DNA from: Flammeovirgaceae bacterium SG7u.111
GTDB taxonomy: Bacteria; Bacteroidota; Bacteroidia; Cytophagales; Flammeovirgaceae
Reading direction: 5' to 3'
Assembly (NCBI GenBank): GCA_034044135.1
Contig: CP139021.1
Span: 2,371,635-2,435,634 of the forward strand
Length of the DNA: 64,000 nt
Below are positions 8,919-15,661 of this stretch, piece after piece (position 1 is the first letter of the stretch; each line of letters starts with the position of its first letter). The translations under genes and the position numbers were made by a program. The notes beneath the pieces are model-generated. The model did not search any database and was not told the origin of the DNA. It saw nothing but the letters and a program-made list of their open reading frames with translations.

Positions 8919-9117
8919 AGTTGGTGGTAAGCTTCTGGAGTATTATTAAATCAAAAGAAAGAATATGTTTGATGATAATGAATTAAACAGACTATTTCAT
9001 GAATTAGATATTAAACAAGGATTTATTGGATGTTCTGATGAAGAGATTTTAGAGATAGAGAGAATGAACTATCTAGTTTTGTTGGTATAAATTTATAAGT
9101 CCGTAAACTTAGGGATT

Positions 9118-9411
9118 ATGGCAAGAAAACAATACGACAAAGAGTTCAAAGAAACCTTGATAGAATTGGTCAAAAGCGGCAAAAGCACGGCCGAGTTGAG
9201 TAAAGAGTATAAAATAGCGGACGGTACTATAAGAAGGTGGGTGAGGGAGTTTAAATCAGAAACGGGTGTTTTTAAAGACGAGGCCACACTAGCTTTGGAA
9301 AAGGAATTGAAGTCACTCAAAAAGCGGCTCAAAGACGCTGAAATGGAACGTGATATCTTAAAAAAACAGGGACGCCTGCCGGGCATAAGCTTCTCCAAGA
9401 GCGACAGGTAA
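9118..9411 (+). CDS. IS3-family OrfA (helix-turn-helix subunit)
   Basis: The product is 97 residues. It has an N-terminal helix-turn-helix of the HTH_8/HTH_Tnp_1 type (YDKEFKETLIELVKSGKS, ADGTIRRWVREF) and a leucine-zipper-like helix rich in Leu/Lys/Glu at about 60-85, as in other IS3 OrfA proteins. It binds the element ends. The coiled coil ends at a run of seven A residues (TTA AAA AAA CAG, 9358-9369) where a -1 shift joins it to orfB; without the shift the frame ends at 9411. Confidence 0.9.
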   Translation: MARKQYDKEFKETLIELVKSGKSTAELSKEYKIADGTIRRWVREFKSETGVFKDEATLALEKELKSLKKRLKDAEMERDILKKQGRLPGISFSKSDR

Positions 9412-9458
9412 GGTATGGTTTTATACTTGAACACAAGGGGGAATATCCTGTTGATAAG

Positions 9459-10292
9459 ATGTGCAAGCTGATGCGGGTGAGCACCAATGGCTATTATAAT
9501 TGGCTGAGACCAAAAGCCACAAAGAGCCCGAGCCCCTCGACCGATTATCTTAAGATGCGTATCAAGATCATCTTTGACAAGAGCAAAGGGACTTATGGCG
9601 CCACAAGGGTCTGCAAAGCCCTGGAACGAGAAAAACTGGTTTATTCCAGGTCTTATATAGCATTGCTGATGAGGCAACTAGGGCTGAAAGCTGTGATGTG
9701 CAGAAAGTATAAAGTGGCCACTACAGATTCAAACCATAAGTTCCCTGTTGCCGAGAACAGGCTAAACAGGGACTTTGAAAGCCAAGTGCTCGGCCAAAAG
9801 TGGGTCTCTGATATTACCTACATCATGGTCGGCAACAAGTGGCATTATGTGACAACGGTAATGGATTTGGCGGACAGGAAAATCATTGCCTGGGTGCTCA
9901 GTGACGACATGACAACCGAGAACACCGTTTATGAAGCTTGGATAAAAGCTAGGGAAAAAAGGGAGATAACAGAAGGCCATATCTTCCATTCCGACAGGGG
10001 GATCCAATATGCCTCAAAGCTGTTTTCATCCTCTTTTAAAGGGAATATGAACCAAAGCATGAGCCGAAAAGGTAATTGTTGGGACAATGCCGTCGCAGAG
10101 TCTTTCTTTAAGACACTAAAATATGAATGTGTCAACAGGTATCGATTTATAGATTGTGGACACGCCTTTGGCGTCATTGATGAATATATCAACTGGTACA
10201 ACAATGAAAGGCTTCATTCCAGCTTAGGTTACCTGACTCCTGCTGAAAAAGAATTACAATTGAGAATTAAACAATTTGATAAAGTGGCTTAA
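9459..10292 (+). CDS. IS3-family OrfB, DDE transposase
   Basis: The product is 277 residues counted from the ATG at 9459; its frame is in the -1 phase relative to orfA and is open back to the A7 slip site near 9360, so the working enzyme is probably the OrfAB fusion. It has an HTH_21 region (about 30-90) and an rve/DDE integrase core with D118 (WVSDITYI), D179 (HSDRGIQY) and E214 (NAVAESFFKTLK), the expected DDE triad. It ends with the usual YNNERLHSSLGYLTP block. All catalytic residues are present, so the element may still be active. It lies within the split SUKH gene. Confidence 0.93.
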   Translation: MCKLMRVSTNGYYNWLRPKATKSPSPSTDYLKMRIKIIFDKSKGTYGATRVCKALEREKLVYSRSYIALLMRQLGLKAVMCRKYKVATTDSNHKFPVAENRLNRDFESQVLGQKWVSDITYIMVGNKWHYVTTVMDLADRKIIAWVLSDDMTTENTVYEAWIKAREKREITEGHIFHSDRGIQYASKLFSSSFKGNMNQSMSRKGNCWDNAVAESFFKTLKYECVNRYRFIDCGHAFGVIDEYINWYNNERLHSSLGYLTPAEKELQLRIKQFDKVA

Positions 10293-10670
10293 TAAATTTG
10301 TACCATTTTTAGTAGGTAGTCCAGAATGATTGGACATGCCTTGCCTGAGGAGGTAAAAACCTTCTATCAATTGCTGGGGAAAAAATTACAAAAGATTTTT
10401 ACTGGGGCAGATAATGGATTCAATTCGTTGGCTTGGGTTAATGTAGAAGCGAGAAAAATATTGAAACGGTATGGTTATTTGTTGCCTAATAATTTTTTTC
10501 CTTTTTTGTTTAATCAGGGTTATTCTTTTTGTGCTATAACTGATTTTGAGATTGATGATCCTGAAGTACATGTATATATTGAGACGGAGGAGGGTTTAAT
10601 AGAAAAAGTCCCATATAAATTTACAGAATATTTAAAGCTTGTAATGAGATTAAGCAAGAATTATCATTAA

Positions 10671-10778
10671 ACCCCATTAGTCAGGACTAATTCCGCTCTT
10701 AGTACTGCGATAATGCCAACGCAGCTATAGTCGGAGCGGACGTGTCGAATAGTGGGGGGTAAAGAAAATTATATTAAA
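10671..10778. repeat. Structured spacer with GAGCGGACG motif
   Basis: About 108 bp between the split SUKH gene and the IS982 element. CCGCTC (near 10693) pairs with GAGCGG (near 10736), enclosing about 35 bases, and CCCCATTA near the start can partly pair with TAGTGGGG near the end. A similar GTCGAGCGGACG...CGA..AGT.GGGG sequence occurs at about 30773-30800. The role is unknown. Confidence 0.4.
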
Positions 10779-11750
10779 AATGCGAATCAAGGGTTAAAAT
10801 CCCATTAAAATAAAAAGGGCTGAAGCAAATTTTCCAAAAGCGTGAACCATCAGCCCTTTTTCTGGCCTTACTTTTGATGCATTTTGAATGTCGACTTTTT
10901 CAATCAACCAACTAAAGAAGACTTCTACAGCCTGCCTAGTTCTTGATACAGCTTTGCCCCAAAATGATATAAAGGCCTCATTATATCGCCTTTCCCATTC
11001 CGTTTCGCCCTTTTTTCTCTTTGGAGGACATAAAAGCCGGATATTTCTTTCCTCACATAACCCTGCCACTTCCTTGCTGAGGTATGCCTTGTCCCCAAAT
11101 ACATTTACCGCTGTCATTGATGGGAGCAGCTCTTTAAAAACGGTGATATCATGTGCCGTAGCGGCAGTGACACCTACCCATTTCGGTATGGGCAAGGAGT
11201 TGGGGCGGTTTTGGACCAAGCAGTGCATCTTGACGCCATAATAGTAAACCCCTTTGGTCTTGGAATACGTTTTTGTAGAGATATTTCTGGCTACTTTTCC
11301 ATACCGATTTCCTTTACAGAGTATAATGGGAAACGAATCTATAGAATAGTCATTCCCGTCATTTATATGTAAATCAGCATTATAGCAGAGCAATACCTCT
11401 ATCAACAATGGCAAAACGTCGGACAATCGGTTTAAACGGTTATTAAATGCTTGGTAGCTAGGGAGGTCAGGAAACCAGCTTTTCCAATATTTAGTGATGT
11501 ATCCATATATTTTAGAAACCTGGGTTTTCTCTTCTTCCAGCAGAGCAAAGAAATAACACGTCAATAGTTCAACATCAGTAAACTTTACCACTGTATTGTT
11601 GCTGAATCTTTGGCAATGATGGCACAATATGTTATTATAGCAGTTATCCAGAAAGCTATAAAGGTTGATTATTTTAAGTTTCACACCCTAAAATAAACCC
11701 TTTATGGCTTTTCTTTATATCAGGAAATATTTCTACCCTTGATTCGCATT
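10779..11750 (-). mobile_element. IS982-family insertion sequence
   Basis: A perfect 16-bp inverted repeat (AATGCGAATCAAGGGT) bounds the element at 10779-10794 and 11735-11750. The inside holds one transposase gene on minus that fills almost the whole length, as is usual for IS982. The flanks are A/T-rich (TTAAAA on both sides), so the exact target duplication cannot be settled by eye. Confidence 0.9.
10794..11684 (-). CDS. IS982-family transposase
   Basis: The product is 296 residues, the normal IS982 size. The central DDE_Tnp_1-type core contains IDSFPIILCK (first Asp), GVYYYGVKMHCLVQ, and VFGDKAYLSKE (second Asp), then CPPKRKKGETEWERRYNEAF leading to the third acidic residue region and a C-terminal RTRQAVEVFFSWL. 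These blocks follow the order seen in IS982 transposases. The gene is intact, with no frameshift or early stop. The stop overlaps the left inverted repeat. Confidence 0.9.
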   Translation of the reverse strand: MKLKIINLYSFLDNCYNNILCHHCQRFSNNTVVKFTDVELLTCYFFALLEEEKTQVSKIYGYITKYWKSWFPDLPSYQAFNNRLNRLSDVLPLLIEVLLCYNADLHINDGNDYSIDSFPIILCKGNRYGKVARNISTKTYSKTKGVYYYGVKMHCLVQNRPNSLPIPKWVGVTAATAHDITVFKELLPSMTAVNVFGDKAYLSKEVAGLCEERNIRLLCPPKRKKGETEWERRYNEAFISFWGKAVSRTRQAVEVFFSWLIEKVDIQNASKVRPEKGLMVHAFGKFASALFILMGF

Positions 11751-11782
11751 AAAAGGAAAAGAGTATAACAAAAATAAATTCA

Positions 11783-11935
11783 ATGCTAAGTAGTAATCTG
11801 AAAGCACTTTTTGTACAATATACAATTTATTTTCTGGTAGCCATATTCATATATGGAGCAGTCAATTTTTTTCTTGTAGAAGAAGAAATAAAAGAAGTAG
11901 TATTGGGACGGGATATATGTACCATTTCTATATAA
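11783..11935 (+). CDS. Small membrane peptide, 50 residues
   Basis: Hand translation gives ATG at 11783 and TAA at 11933. Residues about 9-31 form one membrane segment (LFVQYTIYFLVAIFIYGAV) followed by an acidic LVEEEIKEVV helix. It overlaps the next gene by 19 bp in another frame. It lies directly beyond the IS982 end, so it may be the truncated end or beginning of something larger; the ATG may not be original. No family recognised. Expression is uncertain. Confidence 0.4.
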   Translation: MLSSNLKALFVQYTIYFLVAIFIYGAVNFFLVEEEIKEVVLGRDICTISI

Positions 11936-12201
11936 AATCATGTAATCATGCCTATTTAGTTCAAGATTCTACTGAGATAGAAGAGTTAGCATTGTTTTAC
12001 TCAGAGTATGATAAAACAAAAAATCATATTATCAGCTTTAGACCTAAACTAATATCTAAAACAGACTTAGTAGAAGTTTTGGAATACATTGATAAGGATT
12101 CTTCAATAGTGGAAGTTCGGGCTAAATGTTTAAATGAAAAAGGGTTAGTAGAAGGTTATACATTAAAAGAATTAATGTATATAAAACCTTGTTCAAAATG
12201 A
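11917..12201 (+). CDS. Small soluble protein of unknown function
   Basis: The product is 94 residues without signal peptide or membrane segment. It starts inside the 3' end of the preceding small gene and ends in an ATGA overlap with the next one, the arrangement of a translationally coupled operon. The composition is A/T-rich, acidic and Lys-rich, with a plausible alpha/beta pattern (YLVQDSTEIEELALFYSEYD; LVEVLEYIDKDSSIVEVRAK). No family is recognised. Small A/T-rich genes near a SUKH gene and IS elements often belong to toxin-immunity patches; that is only context. Confidence 0.55.
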   Translation: MYHFYIKSCNHAYLVQDSTEIEELALFYSEYDKTKNHIISFRPKLISKTDLVEVLEYIDKDSSIVEVRAKCLNEKGLVEGYTLKELMYIKPCSK

Positions 12202-12464
12202 AAGATTTTGATTTTTACATAGTATTATCAGTTGTGTCATTTGCTGATGTTTTAATACAGAAATATAAATTGGAGAAGGCAAGAGAAGAATATGCCGATG
12301 ATGTAGTAAAAAAAATAATAAATAGATTTTTTCCATTTGCCCCTGTATTTCTTACTGAAAAAGAGAGGATGAGAGATGATTTTATTAAAAGACAAAGAAG
12401 GATTAATTTTGCTCTACTTTTTTTTATTGTAACTTTTATAGTTTGGATCGGTATGGGAGCTTAA
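12198..12464 (+). CDS. Small membrane protein of unknown function
   Basis: The product is 88 residues from the ATG at 12198, which overlaps the previous stop as ATGA; a frame start at 12189 is also open, but the coupled ATG is preferred. It has a weak hydrophobic part at 4-17, a charged, Arg/Lys-rich middle (YKLEKAREEYADDVVKK, EKERMRDDFIKRQRR) and a strong membrane segment at about 68-86. The charge pattern puts the middle in the cytoplasm. No family recognised. Coupling with its neighbour suggests they act together. Confidence 0.55.
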   Translation: MKDFDFYIVLSVVSFADVLIQKYKLEKAREEYADDVVKKIINRFFPFAPVFLTEKERMRDDFIKRQRRINFALLFFIVTFIVWIGMGA

Positions 12465-12557
12465 AGAAATATACTGATAAAAACTTCTTTTACTGGTCGG
12501 TACGCCTATTTCGTCCAAAAAAAGCAGGATGTTCTCAAGAAAGTATCAAGAGCCCCC

Positions 12558-12597
12558 CCTAAAAAAACGCCGACATCGTTTCAAGTAACGTCGGCGC
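12558..12597 (-). terminator. Terminator after the GH28-sulfatase unit
   Basis: On minus, CGCCGAC and GTCGGCG (12568-12574 / 12590-12596) form a stem around a 15-base loop and are followed by seven T residues. It lies about 30 bp after the stop of the sulfatase gene. Confidence 0.8.
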
Positions 12598-12627
12598 TGG
12601 AGACTCATTCTTCCAAAAAAGCGGGTT

Positions 12628-14181
12628 CTAATAATAATCCCAAAAATCGAATTTTTCGCCTACGCTTTCTTGCTTATCATTCAAGCTTGCAGCAGTTTCT
12701 TTCATTTCCTTTTGCATGGTTTGGAGCAGCCCTTTGTATTCGGGGAAAATAGCTAGGTTCGTCGTTTCCCAAGGGTCATTTTTGATATGGAAAAGCTGGG
12801 TGACTCTGGAGCCAGCCACAAACTTTCCTAGCTGTTTGGTTTCATCATCAGCTCTCACATATTCTATCAGTTTGTAGTCCCCTTTGCGGTAAGCCCGCTG
12901 AAATTGGCGATAGGCATGGTAGGTGTAGTCCCTTACCTCATCCTTTTCCCCACTAATAACAGGAAGCATGCTTTTGCCAGTAACCGAAGCGGGTTTAGGC
13001 ACTTTTGCTAGGTCACAAACTGTGGGGAAAATATCGTGGATGTAGCAAAATGCATCAATTTTTCTGCCCTTGTCTTTTATCGCACCACCAGAAATGATGA
13101 AGGGGACATGGATGCCATCTTCATCGTACACGCTTTGCTTGCCTAGCAAACCATGGTTGCCTACGGCAAGGCCGCTGTCACCTGCCAGCACGATGATGGT
13201 ATTTTCATATTGTCCGCTGGCTTTGAGTGCTGCAATCACTTTGCCTATTTGCTCATCTAGGTGGGTGATGATTGCGTAATAGGAAGCCAATTCTTTTTTA
13301 GCGATGTCTTTTGTACGTGGCCAAGGGGCGAGTTGCTCGTCGCGAAGAAACATATGCCCATTATCAAAGGCATGTTGGGCTGCATAAGAAGGCGTAAGTT
13401 CGATTTCCGAAGGCGGGTACATGTCCAAGTACTTTTGAGGTGCTTGCCTAGGGTCGTGCGGGGCATGAAAGGCTAAGTACATGAAAAATGGATTTTTCTC
13501 TTCGTAGTTTGTAATGAAATCAGAGGCGGCTTCGGCAAATATTTCAGATGTGTGCGGTCCATTTTTCTCCGTTCCTATCGGTCCTCTTTTATCACCTTTG
13601 TTCATCAACCGTCTCGATACCTTTCCCTCTTTGTTGTAAGTTAGCAAATAGGCGCTGTCAGCGGGGAATAAGTTTTCTGCATCCCAGTCCCAGAGAGGCA
13701 TCCTAAAGTGATCGACCAAGTAGCGACTCAGTCCCATCATTTTGTCACCAGAGTTGAAAGATCTTGCCAAAGAAGCCCTGTCTTGGTGCCATTTACCAAT
13801 TGCATGTGAGTGGTAGCCGGCTTCTTGAAACGCTTCGCCTATAGTAGTATGATCTGTAGGAAGGCTTCGTCCTATTTTATCAAGCTGGAATACATCCCTT
13901 CCCGTATGGAGCATGGCCCTGCTGGCTACGCATGTTGCCCCAGTGAAAGCGCCCATGAGGTAGGCAGAGGTAAAGCTGGTTCCATTTTCCGCTAGTTTAT
14001 CTATGTTTGGTGTTTTTACGGGCATTCCACCAAGGGCATGGATACCGGTAAAGCGGTGGTCATCCGTGAAGATAAGCAGCACATTAGGTTTCTTTTTTTT
14101 GCTTCTTTTCTGTGAAAAAACCAAAGTCGTTGTGCCAGAAAAAGTCAGCCAAAGGATTAAAAGTTTCAAGGTAAATTTCAT
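12628..14181 (-). CDS. Secreted sulfatase (S1 family, formylglycine type)
   Basis: The product is 517 residues with a signal peptide (about 1-23, ending TTTLVFSQ). The catalytic site is C84-V-A-S-R, the CxAxR form of the CxPxR motif that the maturase turns into formylglycine. The metal ligands include D40-D41 (LIFTDDHR), and a later LAGDSGLAVGNHGLLGK carries the other Asp and His residues. It removes sulfate esters from a polysaccharide or oligosaccharide in the periplasm or outside the cell. Its start is 11 bp after the stop of the GH28 gene, so both form one operon, closed by a terminator. The neighbouring GH86 suggests a sulfated red-algal galactan as substrate. It resembles the sulfatase at 18580 in several blocks. 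Confidence 0.92.
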   Translation of the reverse strand: MKFTLKLLILWLTFSGTTTLVFSQKRSKKKKPNVLLIFTDDHRFTGIHALGGMPVKTPNIDKLAENGTSFTSAYLMGAFTGATCVASRAMLHTGRDVFQLDKIGRSLPTDHTTIGEAFQEAGYHSHAIGKWHQDRASLARSFNSGDKMMGLSRYLVDHFRMPLWDWDAENLFPADSAYLLTYNKEGKVSRRLMNKGDKRGPIGTEKNGPHTSEIFAEAASDFITNYEEKNPFFMYLAFHAPHDPRQAPQKYLDMYPPSEIELTPSYAAQHAFDNGHMFLRDEQLAPWPRTKDIAKKELASYYAIITHLDEQIGKVIAALKASGQYENTIIVLAGDSGLAVGNHGLLGKQSVYDEDGIHVPFIISGGAIKDKGRKIDAFCYIHDIFPTVCDLAKVPKPASVTGKSMLPVISGEKDEVRDYTYHAYRQFQRAYRKGDYKLIEYVRADDETKQLGKFVAGSRVTQLFHIKNDPWETTNLAIFPEYKGLLQTMQKEMKETAASLNDKQESVGEKFDFWDYY

Positions 14182-14192
14182 GTGAGTATTTG

Positions 14193-15599
14193 CTATTTTT
14201 TGATAATCAATTCTTTGTTAAGTTCCACTCCATTTGAAAATGCACTTTGGATACTTTCATCCTGAACATCGTCAAAAAGGATAGCAGGGCGGCCATCGTC
14301 CGAAAGCGTATTCAAGTGGATGTTTTCTATTCGCACTCCTTTTGCATGGCGCAAATAAATGCCATAGGCAGGCAAGGTGCCTACCAGGTGGAATTCAGGC
14401 CACCATCCGTCCAGTGTTTCCAAGGTGTACTCTTTGATCTCTTTTTTAGCCTCTTCTTTCGTTCCACCACCTTTCACGCTAAACTGGATATCTTTCAAAA
14501 TGATGTTTTCAATAGAATGACCGGGCATGCCAGTTATGAAAATTGCAGAGTTTTTATCAAGTTCGTTGTTGTCGGCTATGATGTTGCTAAAGGTAAAATG
14601 ATGCATGGCTTTCATTGGGTACATTTCCTCGGGAGCATCCACACAGGCTTTTTGTTGGCAAAAGGTCATGAAAATAGGGCGGGGCACATTTTTCATCACC
14701 AGGTTTGAGAAAACCATATTTTTCATCTCCCCACCTTCGTTGAGTTGGATTTTAAGGCCAGAATCTTGGATATCGTTAAAGGTGCAATTGGTTACGGTTA
14801 CAGATTCAAAATCTCCTCTTGAAAGCAAGCCGATTCGCATTCCTGCCCATTTGCTGGTGAAATTGCAATTGGTAATCACTACATTTTTACAAGGCTTGTC
14901 TTGGCGAGAAGCTTGGAGGCAAATAGAATCGTCGCTGGTATCGAAAGAGCTGTTGGAAACTCGAACATTGGTGCAGCCGTCGAAGTCCAGCCCATCGCCA
15001 TTGCCATTTACCCGGCTTTTGATGCGGATGCCATCCACCACTATCTCGTTACAATAGAGCCAAGCCGAAACCCAAGCAGCAGGGTTAATTATGGTGATGT
15101 CCCGCATATGAATGTCATCGCAGTTTAGGAAGCGCATAAGCATGGGGCGGCCTCCTTTTTTGTTGGTAAAAAACTTGGGGTGTCCGTTGCCATCAATCGT
15201 ACCGTACCCTTCTATGGCGAATGACTTCACATTCTTGGCAAAAATGAGGCATTTGTTCATGTGAGGCTCTTTTTTGTACATGTTTTTGTGGGTGTCATCG
15301 GGGTAGTCGGCTATATCGGGACTGCCCAAAAGAATGCCTCCGTTTTCCACATGAAGCGTTACATAATCTTTCAAGTAAATAGTGCCGATCACCACTGTTT
15401 TTCCCGAGGGGATGATGACCGTTCCTCCACCGTTTTGGGTACAAGCATCTATGGCAGCTTGTACAGCTCTGGTGTCTTTGGTAGTTCCATCGCCTTTCGC
15501 TCCAAAATCGAGCACATTAAAATCCTTGGCAGATAAAAGCTGGGGGGAAATGAGCAAAAAAAGTAAAGCAGTTAGTAGGGTATTTCTATGAGTTTTCAT
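14193..15599 (-). CDS. GH28-like polysaccharide hydrolase
   Basis: The product is 468 residues with a signal peptide (1-24, ending LLSAKD). A pectate-lyase-3-like start (FNVLDFGAKGDGTTKDT, about 27-43) leads into a right-handed beta helix of the GH28 type. The acidic blocks NGDGLDFDGC (200-209) and TSDDSICL (221-228) match the GH28 catalytic Asp positions. The usual GHG is replaced by AGMRIGLLS, which is seen in divergent members that do not act on polygalacturonate. It is cotranscribed with the sulfatase and lies behind the GH86 agarase, so a red-algal glycan is likelier than pectin. A terminator separates it from GH86. Confidence 0.87.
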   Translation of the reverse strand: MKTHRNTLLTALLFLLISPQLLSAKDFNVLDFGAKGDGTTKDTRAVQAAIDACTQNGGGTVIIPSGKTVVIGTIYLKDYVTLHVENGGILLGSPDIADYPDDTHKNMYKKEPHMNKCLIFAKNVKSFAIEGYGTIDGNGHPKFFTNKKGGRPMLMRFLNCDDIHMRDITIINPAAWVSAWLYCNEIVVDGIRIKSRVNGNGDGLDFDGCTNVRVSNSSFDTSDDSICLQASRQDKPCKNVVITNCNFTSKWAGMRIGLLSRGDFESVTVTNCTFNDIQDSGLKIQLNEGGEMKNMVFSNLVMKNVPRPIFMTFCQQKACVDAPEEMYPMKAMHHFTFSNIIADNNELDKNSAIFITGMPGHSIENIILKDIQFSVKGGGTKEEAKKEIKEYTLETLDGWWPEFHLVGTLPAYGIYLRHAKGVRIENIHLNTLSDDGRPAILFDDVQDESIQSAFSNGVELNKELIIKK

Positions 15600-15617
15600 G
15601 GTGTGAAGAGTTGGAAA

Positions 15618-15655
15618 TAAAAAAAATGGCTTGGGCTTTCTATGCCCAAGCCTCT
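15618..15655 (-). terminator. Terminator between GH86 and GH28
   Basis: On minus, GGCTTGGGC and GCCCAAGCC (15644-15652 / 15628-15636) pair around a 7-base loop, then ATTTTTTTT follows. It lies a few bases after the GH86 stop, so GH28 probably has its own promoter or depends on read-through. Confidence 0.85.
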
Positions 15656-15661
15656 ATCAAT

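Larger units (their letters stand above)
8283..8964. other. Gene-free stretch with palindromic repeats
   Basis: About 680 bp between the tiny lipoprotein and the SUKH pseudogene. The first 390 bp show no gene or repeat. From about 8685 to 8925 it contains two copies of a REP-like unit in opposite orientation (listed separately). Confidence 0.5.
9065..10323 (+). mobile_element. IS3-family insertion sequence, 1259 bp
   Basis: The ends are imperfect inverted repeats that begin TGAACTATCTAG on the left and, read inward from the right, TGGACTACCTAC. Both go on to TGGTAYAAATTTAT after the same 18-base spacing. The element starts with TG and ends with CA and is flanked by GAA at 9062-9064 and 10324-10326, a 3-bp target duplication as expected for IS3. 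Inside are orfA and orfB in overlapping frames. The SUKH gene is restored when it is removed, which fixes the boundaries. Confidence 0.92.
8965..10670 (+). pseudogene. SUKH (SMI1/KNR4) gene split by an IS3-family element
   Basis: The first part (8965-9064, 33 codons) encodes a start ending in GCSDEEILEIER, and the second part resumes at 10327 with IGHALPEEVKTFYQLLGKK. Removing 9065-10323 and one copy of the 3-bp target duplication joins them in frame and gives a 147-residue protein. That fits the SUKH fold: a Glu-rich first helix, the LPxxxKxFYxxLG motif, a mid-domain and an FALIxDFEIDDPEV-like strand region. SUKH proteins are commonly immunity proteins against polymorphic toxins. No toxin gene is next to it. 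In its present form translation would end within the IS after 41 codons; a separate ATG at 10326 could express the C-terminal 114 residues, but these lack the first helix. Confidence 0.85.

Noticed and set aside
9093-9677. 194-codon frame on minus inside the IS3 element
   Set aside because: Antisense to orfA/orfB, which have clear transposase motifs.
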